Of a DNA stretch of 64,000 nucleotides, positions 36,561 through 45,550 are shown piece after piece. A model generated the notes under the pieces. The model did no database searches. It worked only from the letters and a program-made list of their open reading frames with translations, and was not told where the DNA came from. Numbering within the stretch: the stretch's first letter is position 1; every line of letters starts with the position of its first letter. The stretch is from Paracoccus sp. (in: a-proteobacteria) (lineage in GTDB: Bacteria > Pseudomonadota > Alphaproteobacteria > Rhodobacterales > Rhodobacteraceae), in contig NZ_JAUNTW010000005.1 of assembly GCF_030538495.1 (NCBI RefSeq), forward strand, positions 1 through 64,000. The letters are read 5' to 3'. Made by a program: the position numbers and the translations under genes.

Positions 36561-37336
36561 GCGGGCCTGCGGTTTTCGTAAAACTGGCGATGCTTGGCCG
36601 ACATCGCCGCCGTATCCATCAGCAAAAACACGTCGGTGGTGTTAAAGGCACGGTCGATAAAGGCCCCCTCACCCACCTGACCGCCCAGCCGCAGATAAGC
36701 CTTGATCAGCGCAGGCATCGCGACCATGGCCGCGCGGCGGTCCAGATCACCCGGCGCGATCAGGTCCATGCGGTGAAACCCCGCGTCCCGCGCGCACGGG
36801 CGCAGATCGGGCGGGGCCAGATGGTTGTGGTGCAGCCATGACAGCGCCGGGGCCAGCTCCATCGGGTCGGTGCCGTGAAAGCTGGCGACGCCGAACATGA
36901 TCTCGATCCCGCGATCCAGCACATAATCGGCAAGCGCGTTCCACAGCAAAAACATCCCCGTGCCGCCGCGATGTTCGGCATCGACGCAGGACCGCCCCAG
37001 TTCCAGCACCGGACGCCCGCAATGGCGCAGAGGGTCCAGATCATATTCGCTGTCGCAGTAAAACCGCCCGAATTCCGCCGCCCGGTCCCCCGGCAGCAGG
37101 CGATACACCCCGACCACATGATCCAAATCCGCCGGGTCGCGGCGCGTGTCGATCAGGCACAGGTGATCGACCACCGGGTCGAATTCGTCGCGTTCCAGCA
37201 TCGCGGCGTGATCGACCAGAGGCCCATCTCCGTGCAATTCCTGCACAAATACGCGATAGCGCAGGCGCTGCGCGGCCAATAAGTCCTGTTCATCCGCCGC
37301 AAGTCGGACCTGATAAAAGGCGGGATTTGATTTCAT
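36557..37336 (-). CDS. olsB: L-ornithine N(alpha)-acyltransferase
   Basis: 259 residues, GNAT-like OlsB family, starting MKSNPAFYQVRLAADEQDLL with the conserved LRYRVFVQELHGDG. It transfers a 3-hydroxyacyl group from ACP to ornithine, the first step to ornithine lipids that replace phospholipids under phosphate limitation. A longer in-frame start at 37414 is possible, but homologues start near here. olsA follows with a four-base overlap. Confidence 0.92.
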   Translation of the reverse strand: MKSNPAFYQVRLAADEQDLLAAQRLRYRVFVQELHGDGPLVDHAAMLERDEFDPVVDHLCLIDTRRDPADLDHVVGVYRLLPGDRAAEFGRFYCDSEYDLDPLRHCGRPVLELGRSCVDAEHRGGTGMFLLWNALADYVLDRGIEIMFGVASFHGTDPMELAPALSWLHHNHLAPPDLRPCARDAGFHRMDLIAPGDLDRRAAMVAMPALIKAYLRLGGQVGEGAFIDRAFNTTDVFLLMDTAAMSAKHRQFYENRRPA

Positions 37337-37485
37337 CGCGGAGCTGTCCGGCTGTGACGTAACAAAGGATGATCCTAGAAAGGCCGCGCCGGGTTTGCAA
37401 CCAAACTGCAACACCCTACAACCTTTGCGTGTGTCACAATTGATTTAAGCAATTTTGACGTGCAGAACATCGTCATGTCTGCGCT

Positions 37486-37665
37486 TTATACCCAGTCCGC
37501 CCGAACCAGTTCCAGCATGACATACCGGCCGTCAATCACGCGCTTGCCGGCATCGGCAAAATTCACCGTAATCAAATGCCCCATGCGCGACTGCACCTGT
37601 CCCGGCCCCCATTCGGGCGCGGCGGGATGACGCACGATCATGCCGGGTTCCAGAATTTCGTTCAC
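37486..37665 (-). CDS. DUF3553 domain protein
   Basis: Small protein of 59 residues from a GTG start (NEILEPGMIVRHPAAPEWG), with ITVNFADAGKRVID further on. DUF3553 is a short beta-rich domain, also found at the end of some helicases; its role is unknown. The GTG at 37665 is chosen because AGGGGG lies six bases upstream and homologues begin there; ATG at 37683 would add six residues. It is divergent from chpT with under 40 bases between start codons. Confidence 0.85.
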   Translation of the reverse strand: MNEILEPGMIVRHPAAPEWGPGQVQSRMGHLITVNFADAGKRVIDGRYVMLELVRADWV

Positions 37666-37703
37666 GCAGACCCCCTGACCCATTTTCACAAAGGTATTCT
37701 CAG

Positions 37704-38327
37704 ATGACGACAGAAACAACGCGGATCACGGGTGGCGATTTGGCGGCCTTGGTCGGATCGCGGCTGTGCCATGATCTTGTGTCGCCTTTGGGCGCGATTG
37801 GAAACGGGGTTGAATTGCTGGAGATGTCGCCCGATTTTCCGGGCCTGTCCGCCGCCCCGGAAATGGCCCTGATCGCGGAATCCATTGCCGCCGCCCGCGC
37901 CCGGATTCAGGCGTTCCGCATGGCCTTTGGCAGCGCCGCCCCCGATCAGCGCGTGGGCGGGGCCGAACTGTCGCAATTGCTGGCCGGTCTATCCGCGCAG
38001 GGGCGGCTGCGGTTGGAGCTGAACGCCTCGGGCGATTTTGCACGCCCCGATGTGCGGATGCTGATTCTGGCGGTGATGTGTCTGGAAACCGGCCTGCCTT
38101 GGGGCGGTCGGGTGATTATTCTGCACACCGCCCCCGGCTGGCGTCTGGTGGCCGAGGCGACCCGCACCCGCCCCGATCCTGCATTATGGGCGTGGCTGGG
38201 GGGCGAGAACGCCCGCAGCCCGGTGGCGTCCGAAGTGCATTTCCCCCTGCTGGCCGAGGCCGCCCGTCAGGCGGGGCGCGTGATGGAATGGGAACTGGAC
38301 GAGACGGGCGCGGAGATTCGGTTTTAA
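37704..38327 (+). CDS. chpT: Histidine phosphotransferase ChpT
   Basis: 207 residues. The phospho-acceptor His is in LCHDLVSPLGAIGNGVELLE, and a degenerate ATPase-like C-terminal half without ATP-binding boxes follows. ChpT passes phosphate from CckA to CtrA (and CpdR) in alphaproteobacteria; in Rhodobacterales this relay controls motility, gene transfer agents and quorum-linked traits rather than being essential for the cell cycle. Confidence 0.95.
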   Translation: MTTETTRITGGDLAALVGSRLCHDLVSPLGAIGNGVELLEMSPDFPGLSAAPEMALIAESIAAARARIQAFRMAFGSAAPDQRVGGAELSQLLAGLSAQGRLRLELNASGDFARPDVRMLILAVMCLETGLPWGGRVIILHTAPGWRLVAEATRTRPDPALWAWLGGENARSPVASEVHFPLLAEAARQAGRVMEWELDETGAEIRF

Positions 38328-38348
38328 GCGGGGTTTTGTCGGGATAGC

Positions 38349-38398
38349 GCCGGGGGCCAGCCCCCGGACCCCCGGGATATTTTCGCCAAGATGAAAGG
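38349..38398 (-). repeat. GC-rich interspersed repeat, copy 2 (inverted)
   Basis: Reverse complement of the unit at 15016 and 60931, with CCGGGGGCCAGCCCCCGG followed by CCCCCGGGATATTTTCGCC and AAGATGAAAGG. It lies between the convergent chpT and GDPD genes. Confidence 0.85.
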
Positions 38399-38713
38399 GC
38401 GGGGTTTGGGGCCGGTGAGGGTGCGAGGGTCGGGGACTGCGCCCTATGGCGGCGGGGGCTGGTGATCCGTGCGTGCTGCGGGGTGGTGCGAGCGTCCGTG
38501 TCCCGGAAAATTCAGACGTGGCAAGGGTTTAGCAGGAAAAACAGGCGTCCGTGGGCAGGCGCGGATGGTGCCAGCCCATTCCCGGCGGGTTCGGGTGCGG
38601 CGCGGTTTCCGCGTGTAAATGGACCCGTTGGCAGGCCAGTGCTGCGTTCCATTCGGCGGTGCGTCCGCATCACGGTCCTGCGTTCCGCCCGGTGCTGCGT
38701 TCACGTCGCGGCG
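38399..38713. other. Intergenic stretch without a gene
   Basis: 315 bases between the repeat and the end of the GDPD gene. Open frames on both strands give low-complexity translations without recognisable similarity. GTGCTGCGTTC occurs twice (near 38639 and 38692). I see no RNA gene. Confidence 0.5.
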
Positions 38714-39472
38714 TCAGGACGCGGCGGGGGTGTAGTCTTCGAATGTGATGTTGTCGGCGTGGCGGCGGGCGGCGCGTTCGGATTCGGCGTTGCGGATCGT
38801 CCAGCACAAGACCGGGTGACCGGCGGCGCGCAGGTCCGCCACGCGGGGGCGCGTCAGGTCGGTATGGTCGTGCGACATGAACGACGCGCCTACAGCGTCG
38901 AAATCCGCGATCTGCGCCAGTTCTTCGCGGCGGGCGTCGGGGACGTTTGGCCAGTCATCCGCGCCAAAGTCACAGGTCGTCAGACCCACCGGCGTATCCG
39001 GGGCCACGTCACGGAACGCCGCGACCATATGCGGGTTGAATGACATCACCGCCACCGGCCCGGCATAACCCGCCAGCACCCGCGCCACGGCCGCCGACAG
39101 ATCGCCGGTGTTGGGGCCACAGGCGCCGTCCTGATCCTTAATCTCGATCAGCAGCGGCACACGGCCCGCCACGCGATCCAGAAACTGCGCCAGTGTCGGC
39201 ACGCCCTGATCCGTTCCCAGCAGGCGGAACCCGGCGATGTCATCCAGCCCCGATGTCGCGATAAAGCCCGGTTGCCCGGTCAGCCGCGCCAGATCATAGT
39301 CGTGAAACACCATCGGCGTGCCGCAGGCGGCGGGCTGGATGTCCAGTTCAATCCCGTAACCCGCCGCAATGGCCGCATCGGCTGCCGCAAGGCTGTTTTC
39401 CGGCGCGTCGGGGCCGTGCAGGCCACGATGTGCAATCGGAGTCGTCACAAAGACCTGCGGCAGCGGGGGCAT
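38714..39472 (-). CDS. Glycerophosphodiester phosphodiesterase family protein
   Basis: 252 residues with GDPD-family catalytic signatures: AHRGLHGPDAPENSLAAADA, ELDIQ, then FHDYDLARLTG and LLIEIKDQ. It has no signal peptide, so it is likely cytoplasmic, hydrolysing glycerophosphodiesters to glycerol 3-phosphate. Its ATG overlaps the RidA stop codon (TGATG), showing translational coupling. Confidence 0.93.
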   Translation of the reverse strand: MPPLPQVFVTTPIAHRGLHGPDAPENSLAAADAAIAAGYGIELDIQPAACGTPMVFHDYDLARLTGQPGFIATSGLDDIAGFRLLGTDQGVPTLAQFLDRVAGRVPLLIEIKDQDGACGPNTGDLSAAVARVLAGYAGPVAVMSFNPHMVAAFRDVAPDTPVGLTTCDFGADDWPNVPDARREELAQIADFDAVGASFMSHDHTDLTRPRVADLRAAGHPVLCWTIRNAESERAARRHADNITFEDYTPAAS

Positions 39473-39927
39473 CAGGCGACCTCGAAAATCGCTTCGATTT
39501 CAACGGCGACGCCCAGCGGCAAAGCGGGCGCGGACACAGCGGCGCGGGCATGGGCGCCCTTGTCGCCGAACACGTCGACCATCAGGTCGGAACAGCCGTT
39601 GATGACCTTGGGCTGGTCCGTGAAATCGGGGGTCGAGTTCACAAAGCCCGTCAGTTTCACCACCCGAACCACGCGGTCCAGATCGCCGATGGCGGCCTGC
39701 AATTGCGCGATCAGCGCCAGACCACAGCGGCGCGCGGCATGAGCGCCCTGTTCCACGCTGGTATCATCGCCCAGCTTGCCCTTGATCAGACCGTTTTCAT
39801 CGGCGCTGATCTGGCCCGACACGAAAACCAGATTGCCGCTTTGAACATATGACACATAGTTCGCCGCAGGTGCGGGCGCGTCCGGCAGGGTGATGTTCAG
39901 TTCGCTCAGGCGGGCGGTGATGGACAT
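39472..39927 (-). CDS. RidA family protein
   Basis: 151 residues of the YjgF/YER057c/UK114 type, a branch somewhat longer than E. coli RidA. The C-terminal Arg region (GDKGAHARAAVSAPALPLGV) matches the family. RidA enzymes hydrolyse reactive enamine or imine intermediates of PLP enzymes. The start at 39927 (MSITARLSELNITLPD) has AGGAGCTGTCCC as ribosome-binding site. Confidence 0.93.
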   Translation of the reverse strand: MSITARLSELNITLPDAPAPAANYVSYVQSGNLVFVSGQISADENGLIKGKLGDDTSVEQGAHAARRCGLALIAQLQAAIGDLDRVVRVVKLTGFVNSTPDFTDQPKVINGCSDLMVDVFGDKGAHARAAVSAPALPLGVAVEIEAIFEVA

Positions 39928-40040
39928 GGGACAGCTCCTGTTCAAAATCTGCGCTATGTTAGGCGGTTCCGGGAGGGATGTCATGGCCTAACGGCGGGTC
40001 CATGACAGAGGCGTGACAAAGGGGGGCGCGCCCCCTGTGA

Positions 40041-40844
40041 TCACAATTCTTCGACCTTGACCGTTACGGCCATGGTTTCCGCGCCGCCGCCCATGGCCAC
40101 GCCGCGAATGGGGGCCGCGTCGGTGGCGTCCAGCCCGGACCCCAGCCGGACATAGCGATCATCCGGGCAGCACCGATTGGCCGCATCAAAGCCGACCCAG
40201 CCCAGCCCCTGAATATGCAGTTCCGCCCAGGCATGGGCCGCGTCATGGGGTTCGCCGTCAATCGTGGCATGCAGATAGCCCGACACATAGCGCGCCGGAA
40301 TGTCGCGCAGCCGCGCCACGGCGATCAGGGCGTGGCTGTGATCCTGACAGACGCCTTCGCCCAGCTCCAAGGCTTCGGACGCGGTTGTGTGCGCCTCGGT
40401 CACGCCGGGTTGATAGCGGATCGCGTCCGCCACAGCCGAGGACAGCCGATGCGCCAGATCCAACGGGTCGGCGGCATCTTTGACGGACGCGGCCAGATCG
40501 CGCAGACCGTCGCCCGGTTGCGTCGGCGTGGTGTGGCGCAGATAGGCCAGCGGGTTGATCATCTCACGATGGCCGCGCAGCACGCCGGCGGTGTCGGTGG
40601 TGTCCACATGGCCCGTCACCTGCACCCGGATTTCAGCGGCGGGACCGCGCAGGGTCCAGCCTTCGACCCAATCCCCCGCTCCGTCGCGGAAACCGGGGCC
40701 GCGCTGCCCGCCGGGAATGTCGATCAGCCAGTCATGCACCCGCTGCCCTTCGAACAGCGAGGGCGTCAGCCGCAGGCTTTGCACCAGATTGCGCACCGGA
40801 CGGTCATAGCGATAGGTCGTTTCATGCGTCACGCGCAGTTTCAT
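40041..40844 (-). CDS. Transglutaminase-like protein
   Basis: 267 residues. The N-terminal beta-rich region (MKLRVTHETTYRYDRPVRNL) precedes the Cys/His/Asp core: GEGVCQDHSHALIAVAR holds the Cys, AAHAWAELHIQGLGWVGFD the His and nearby Asp. Genes of this type travel with alpha-E and circularly permuted ATP-grasp genes and are predicted to act in peptide or amide-bond metabolism. The start at 40844 lies two bases after the alpha-E stop. Confidence 0.93.
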   Translation of the reverse strand: MKLRVTHETTYRYDRPVRNLVQSLRLTPSLFEGQRVHDWLIDIPGGQRGPGFRDGAGDWVEGWTLRGPAAEIRVQVTGHVDTTDTAGVLRGHREMINPLAYLRHTTPTQPGDGLRDLAASVKDAADPLDLAHRLSSAVADAIRYQPGVTEAHTTASEALELGEGVCQDHSHALIAVARLRDIPARYVSGYLHATIDGEPHDAAHAWAELHIQGLGWVGFDAANRCCPDDRYVRLGSGLDATDAAPIRGVAMGGGAETMAVTVKVEEL

Positions 40845-40846
40845 CG

Positions 40847-41803
40847 CTACGCCCCCCCTTGCAGATAATCCTGATGCACCAGCGTGGACACCGTGGCGAT
40901 TTCGCCAATAAACCACGTCAGAAATTCATGCAGGCCATCGTCGAAAATCGTGTCGATGTCGTGTTTTTGCAGCCGCTCCAGCACCTGACGCGCTTTGTCG
41001 CGGGCATGTGCCGGAACGCCGTCGCCGTAACGGCGGGCCAAGCCTTCCAGATGCCAGACCGATTCATAAAGCGAGGTGATCAGCGAACGCGGGCTTTCGC
41101 CGTTCAGGATCAGGAAATCCGCGACACGACCCGCAGTCACATCCCCGCCATAGGCCCAATGAAACGCCCGATGCGCCGACAGCGCGCGCAGGATCACCTG
41201 CCATTGGTAGCTGTCCAGTTCCGACCCCACAAATTCGATCCGCGGCAGCAGGACGAAATATTTCACGTCCAACAGCCGCGCCGTGGCATCCGCGCGTTCC
41301 AGACCATAGCCCAGATTCATGAAATGCCAGCCATCATTGCGCAACTGCGTGGCGTTGATCGCGCCGCGCACGGTGGCGGTGTGGCCGGTGATGAAATCGG
41401 TCAGCGTCGCCGGGTCAATCAGATGACGCGGTTTGCGTTCGATATTGCGCAATTCCTGATAACACATATTCAGCGCGTCCCAGACCTGAGACGTCAGCGC
41501 CGTGCGCACGATCCGCCCCGATTCGCGGGCGTTTTCGATGCAGCAGACGACCGAAGACGGATTGCGGCGGTCGAAGAAAATGAATTCCTCGATGTTTTCC
41601 TGCGATACGTCGTCATAGAGCTGGTTGAACAGGCCCGAATTGCCCGTCGCGTGCAGCAGCGATTTCCATTCGTTTTGATAACCTGCGTCCGTGTTGGGCA
41701 TCAGCGTGATGCGTTGCCCCACGTCCAGCAGGCGCGCGCCCGTTTCGGCGCGTTCCAGATGACGGCCCATCCAGAACAGGTTTGATGCGGTCCGGCTTAG
41801 CAT
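40847..41803 (-). CDS. Alpha-E domain protein
   Basis: 318 residues, all-helical, starting MLSRTASNLFWMGRHLERAE with the conserved Glu of the alpha-E domain. Its function is unknown; it is found almost only with the ATP-grasp and transglutaminase genes that flank it here, sometimes fused to them. Tight spacing (12 and 2 bases) indicates a single operon. Confidence 0.93.
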   Translation of the reverse strand: MLSRTASNLFWMGRHLERAETGARLLDVGQRITLMPNTDAGYQNEWKSLLHATGNSGLFNQLYDDVSQENIEEFIFFDRRNPSSVVCCIENARESGRIVRTALTSQVWDALNMCYQELRNIERKPRHLIDPATLTDFITGHTATVRGAINATQLRNDGWHFMNLGYGLERADATARLLDVKYFVLLPRIEFVGSELDSYQWQVILRALSAHRAFHWAYGGDVTAGRVADFLILNGESPRSLITSLYESVWHLEGLARRYGDGVPAHARDKARQVLERLQKHDIDTIFDDGLHEFLTWFIGEIATVSTLVHQDYLQGGA

Positions 41804-41815
41804 ATCCAGTCCCCC

Positions 41816-43225
41816 TTATTCCGACAGAACCCAGGTGTCTTTGACACCGCCGCCCTGAGATGAGTTCACCACCAGACTGCCTTCGCGCAGCGCCACCCGC
41901 GTCAGACCGCCCGGCACCAGTTCGATGCGTTCGCCGCACAGGCAGAACGGGCGCAGATCGACGTGACGCGGCGCGATGCCTTCGTCCACAAAGGTTGGAC
42001 AGGTGGACAAAGCCAGCGTCGGCTGCGCGATGTAATTGCCCGGATTCTTTTCGATTTTCTTGCGGAAAAAGTCGATTTCGTCCTTGGTTGCTTTGGGGCC
42101 AACCAACATGCCGTAACCGCCGGAACCGTGAACCTCTTTCACGACCAGATCGGGCAGGTTCGCCATGACATGTTTGTAATCGTCGTCTTTCCACAGGGTC
42201 CATGTCTGGACATTGTTCAGAATGGGTTCTTCGCCCAGATAAAAGCGCACCATATCCGGCACAAAGGTATAGATCGCCTTATCATCGGCCACGCCCGCGC
42301 CGGGGGCCGAACAGATGCTGACCCCGCCCGACCGATACACATCCATCAGTCCGGGAATGCCCAGCATGGAATCGGGGCGGAAACACAGCGGGTCCAGATA
42401 GGGGTCATCAATCCGGCGATAGATCACATCGACCCGTTTCGGCCCCTGCGTCGTGCGCATATAGACAAATTCGCCATCAACGAACAGATCCTGCCCCTCG
42501 ACCAGTTCGACGCCCATCAGGTTGGCCAGAAAGGAATGTTCGTAATAGGCGCTGTTGAAATGCCCCGGCGTCAGGATAACACAGGTCGGCCGGTCGTTGC
42601 ATTTCGCAGGCGCCACCGATTCCAGCGTGCGGCGCAGCAATTCGGGATAGTTATCAACCGGTTCGATCCGATTGCCCCGGAACAGCTGCGGGAACATCCG
42701 CATCATGATTTCGCGGTTTTCCAGCATATAACTGACGCCGGACGGCGTGCGGCAGTTGTCTTCCAGCACATAAAATTCGTCTTTGCCGGTGCGGACCAGA
42801 TCAATGCCGATGATGTGGCTGTAAACCCCGCGCGGCGGCACGATGCCGACAACCGCCTTTTCATAGGCGTCGTTCTGATACACCAGCCGCGCCGGGATGC
42901 GTCCCGCGCGCACGATTTCGCCGCGCCCATACACATCGCGCAGAAACGCATTCAGCGCGCGGGCGCGTTGTTTGATGCCGCGTTCCAATTTGCGCCATTC
43001 GCCCGGTTCAAACACGCGCGGCATCATGTCGAAGGGAATCAGCCGGTCGGGATCGCCGCCTTCGCCATAGACTGCGAAGGTGATGCCGATGCGGCGAAAC
43101 AGCGCCTCGGCCTCGGCCTGTTTCATCTGGCGGAAATCGTCGGGCATCGTGTCCACCCAATCGCGCAGCCGCGCATAGGGTTCGCGAACGCGGTCGCCCT
43201 CATACATTTCGTTATAATATTCCAT
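41816..43225 (-). CDS. Circularly permuted type 2 ATP-grasp protein
   Basis: 469 residues. Recognisable blocks include LVYQNDAYEKAVVGIVPPRG, YVLEDNCRTPSGVSYMLENR, CVILTPGHFNSAYYEHSFLA and KEVHGSGGYGMLVGPKA. The family is predicted to ligate amino acids or peptides using ATP. It is the first gene of the operon with alpha-E and transglutaminase-like genes. The Anbu protease gene that often accompanies this set is not next to it. Confidence 0.93.
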   Translation of the reverse strand: MEYYNEMYEGDRVREPYARLRDWVDTMPDDFRQMKQAEAEALFRRIGITFAVYGEGGDPDRLIPFDMMPRVFEPGEWRKLERGIKQRARALNAFLRDVYGRGEIVRAGRIPARLVYQNDAYEKAVVGIVPPRGVYSHIIGIDLVRTGKDEFYVLEDNCRTPSGVSYMLENREIMMRMFPQLFRGNRIEPVDNYPELLRRTLESVAPAKCNDRPTCVILTPGHFNSAYYEHSFLANLMGVELVEGQDLFVDGEFVYMRTTQGPKRVDVIYRRIDDPYLDPLCFRPDSMLGIPGLMDVYRSGGVSICSAPGAGVADDKAIYTFVPDMVRFYLGEEPILNNVQTWTLWKDDDYKHVMANLPDLVVKEVHGSGGYGMLVGPKATKDEIDFFRKKIEKNPGNYIAQPTLALSTCPTFVDEGIAPRHVDLRPFCLCGERIELVPGGLTRVALREGSLVVNSSQGGGVKDTWVLSE

Positions 43226-43322
43226 TGCCCCCCGCTGGTCTGGCTTTGGGTGTCAGGGTCACGACCCTGTGTGTCGATGTCCACAGGGCAACGGGTGCAT
43301 CCCGTGAAAGTTCCCGCTTTTT

Positions 43323-43354
43323 GGGCAGACCGCCGCGCCGTCTGCCCGTTTTTT
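43323..43354 (+). terminator. Stem-loop with T tract, upstream of the ATP-grasp operon
   Basis: GGGCAGAC / GTCTGCCC stem with a nine-base loop, followed by GTTTTTT on the plus strand. It lies between the thiolase stop and the ATP-grasp start, both minus-strand genes, so it points the wrong way for either; it could stop antisense transcription. Confidence 0.45.
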
Positions 43355-43362
43355 CAGCAAAA

Positions 43363-44523
43363 TCAGACCAGTTCGATGGCGATTGCCGTGCCTTCGCCGC
43401 CGCCGATACAGATGGCCGCAACCCCGCGTTTGCCCCCCCGCGCCTGCAAGGCATGGATCAGCGTCACGATGATGCGCGCCCCCGATGCGCCGATGGGATG
43501 GCCCAAGGCGCAGGCCCCGCCATTCACGTTCACGCGGTCATGCGGAATGTCCATGCGCGCCATAAAGGCCATGGGGACAACGGCAAAGGCTTCGTTCACT
43601 TCCCACAGGTCCACGTCGTCTTTGCTCCAACCAATGCGATCCAGCAGAGCCTGCGCGGCGGGGACCGGAGCGGTCGGGAATTGCGACGGTTCCTGTGCGT
43701 GGCTGGCATGGCCCACGATGCGGGCAATCGCGCCGGTCGAATCGCGGCTGATGACCAAAGCCGCCGCGCCGTCGGAAATGCTGGACGAATTGGCCGCCGT
43801 CACCGTTCCGTCTTTGCGGAATGCCGGTTTCAGATGCGGGATTTTGTCGGGCCGCGCATTGCCGGGCTGTTCGTCGGTATCCACAACCCGGTCACCGCCC
43901 CGCCCCGGCACCGTCACCGGCGCGATTTCCCGGGCAAAAGCCCCGCTGTTGATCGCCTGATTCGCGCGGTCCAGACTGGCAAGCGCGTAATCATCCTGCG
44001 CCTGACGGGTAAAGCTGAAATCACCGGCGCAATCTTCGGCAAATGTGCCCATCAGGCGGCCTTTGTCATAGGCGTCTTCCAGCCCGTCCAGAAACATATG
44101 GTCGATCACCTGACCATGACCCAGCCGCGCGCCGCCGCGCATTTTTGGCAGCAGATACGGGGCGTTCGTCATGCTCTCCATCCCGCCGGCGACGATCAGG
44201 TCGGCGCTGCCCGCGCGAATGGCGTCGGCGGCCATCATCACGGTCTGCATCCCCGATCCGCACATTTTGTTCAGCGTCGTGGCCGGAACCGATTGCGGCA
44301 ACCCGGCGGCAAAACCCGCCTGACGCGCCGGGGCCTGCCCCTGACCGGCGGGCAAAACGCAGCCCATATACAGCGCCTGCACCTGTTCGGGCGCGCGCCC
44401 GGACCGGTCCAGTGCCGCGCGGATCGCTACGCCGCCCAATTCCGCCGCCGTCAGCCCGGCAAAGGCCCCCTGCAAGCCCCCCATCGGCGTGCGCGCCGCG
44501 CCAGTGATGTAAATTTCGGTCAT
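43363..44523 (-). CDS. Acetyl-CoA C-acyltransferase (thiolase)
   Basis: 386 residues. Nucleophile Cys in LNKMCGSGMQTVMMAADAI near residue 88, catalytic His in GGACALGHPIGASGARI, and the second Cys in CIGGGEGTAIAIE. It may be biosynthetic (two acetyl-CoA to acetoacetyl-CoA) or degradative; neighbours do not decide, as no phaB or beta-oxidation gene is adjacent. Confidence 0.95.
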   Translation of the reverse strand: MTEIYITGAARTPMGGLQGAFAGLTAAELGGVAIRAALDRSGRAPEQVQALYMGCVLPAGQGQAPARQAGFAAGLPQSVPATTLNKMCGSGMQTVMMAADAIRAGSADLIVAGGMESMTNAPYLLPKMRGGARLGHGQVIDHMFLDGLEDAYDKGRLMGTFAEDCAGDFSFTRQAQDDYALASLDRANQAINSGAFAREIAPVTVPGRGGDRVVDTDEQPGNARPDKIPHLKPAFRKDGTVTAANSSSISDGAAALVISRDSTGAIARIVGHASHAQEPSQFPTAPVPAAQALLDRIGWSKDDVDLWEVNEAFAVVPMAFMARMDIPHDRVNVNGGACALGHPIGASGARIIVTLIHALQARGGKRGVAAICIGGGEGTAIAIELV

Positions 44524-44607
44524 ATGTCCCCCTTTTTCGGTCTCTGGTTACCGAATCCTAACCTTTTGAGTCTAATCCAAGTCACAGACAGGATAACAGG
44601 TGCGCAG

Positions 44608-44934
44608 ATGAAATATCAGGTAACACAGGCCGACGACCACATCGTCATCGACATTCACGAAACGCGAATCGACGCCGCGATTGCGGTTTTGTTCAAGGAT
44701 ACGTTGCGCCCCATCATGACCGAGGCCAGCGGCCCGGTGCATTTGCGGCTGGAACAGGTGATGTTTATGGACAGTTCGGGTCTGGGCGCGGTGATTGCGC
44801 TGCGCAAGGCTCTGCGCGACGATCTGGTCATGGTGCTGGATCAGGTGACGCCGAATGTGGAACGGGTGTTCCGCCTGACCCGCATGGACAGCGTGTTTAC
44901 CATCCACCCGGTGGGCGGGGCGGCGGTCGCATGA
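44608..44934 (+). CDS. STAS-domain anti-sigma factor antagonist
   Basis: 108 residues, starting MKYQVTQADDHIVIDIHETR, with the phosphorylatable Ser region VMFMDSSGLGAVIALRKAL of SpoIIAA/RsbV proteins. It would bind and neutralise the kinase-like protein encoded next, with which it overlaps by four bases. The reading frame extends far upstream, but the ATG at 44608 is the only sensible start. Confidence 0.93.
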   Translation: MKYQVTQADDHIVIDIHETRIDAAIAVLFKDTLRPIMTEASGPVHLRLEQVMFMDSSGLGAVIALRKALRDDLVMVLDQVTPNVERVFRLTRMDSVFTIHPVGGAAVA

Positions 44935-45434
44935 CATCGACGCAACGGCAGAATGCCGGAACCGGACCGACGCCCGCCCCGCAAAGCCATGCCATGTTTC
45001 ACCGCAGCTTTGCCGCGCATCCGTCCACGGTCCGCGACACGCTGAACCAATTGCGCGACCGGTTTCGCGGGCAGGTCAGCGATGACACGCTGGGCCGGCT
45101 GGAACTGGTCCTGGCCGAGGTGATGAACAACATCGCCCGCCACGGCGGCAGCGTGGATGGCATGTTCAGCGACCCCGACACGGTGGGGCTGGCCATGATC
45201 CATCTGTCGATTGTGTGCCATCCCGGCGGCATGGCCTGCGCGATCACCGATGACGGCAAAACCCTGCCGCAGGATTGCCTGCTGCCCCGCAGCCTGCCCG
45301 GCACGACGGCCACCGGCCTGCCCGAAGGCGGTTTCGGCTGGTTCCTGATCCAAGACCTGACGCAATCGCTGGTCTATTACCGCGAAGCGCAACGCAATGT
45401 GCTGGCCTTCAACGTGCCGCTGGACGGCGATTAA
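44931..45434 (+). CDS. Anti-sigma regulatory factor, RsbW-like ATPase
   Basis: 167 residues of the HATPase_c_2 family: N-box ELVLAEVMNNIARHGG, then AITDDGKTLP and LPEGGFGWFLIQDL for the ATP lid. It likely phosphorylates or binds the STAS partner and controls a sigma factor or other target encoded elsewhere. The TAA stop overlaps a decayed copy of the hspQ 3' end on the other strand. Confidence 0.92.
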   Translation: MTSTQRQNAGTGPTPAPQSHAMFHRSFAAHPSTVRDTLNQLRDRFRGQVSDDTLGRLELVLAEVMNNIARHGGSVDGMFSDPDTVGLAMIHLSIVCHPGGMACAITDDGKTLPQDCLLPRSLPGTTATGLPEGGFGWFLIQDLTQSLVYYREAQRNVLAFNVPLDGD

Positions 45435-45550
45435 TTCAACGAATGGGCCAAAGGACAGCATCCATTTCCCCCCAAGCACATCTACGAGTTCAGGATGATC
45501 CACAGCTTCACCCAGGCGGCCCAGCGTCAGGTTCTGTTCCGGGACATTAG
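45431..45550 (-). pseudogene. Most decayed hspQ tail fragment
   Basis: Shares TTAATTCAACGAATG at its end, and CAGGATGATCCACAG and CAGCGTCAGGTTCTGTTCC further in, with the hspQ 3' end. It has many substitutions and a net loss of about five bases. Its stop codon (minus strand) overlaps the stop of the RsbW-like gene. Confidence 0.75.

Noticed and set aside
38462..39043. 193-residue plus-strand open frame
   Set aside because: Overlaps the GDPD gene antisense; low-complexity translation.
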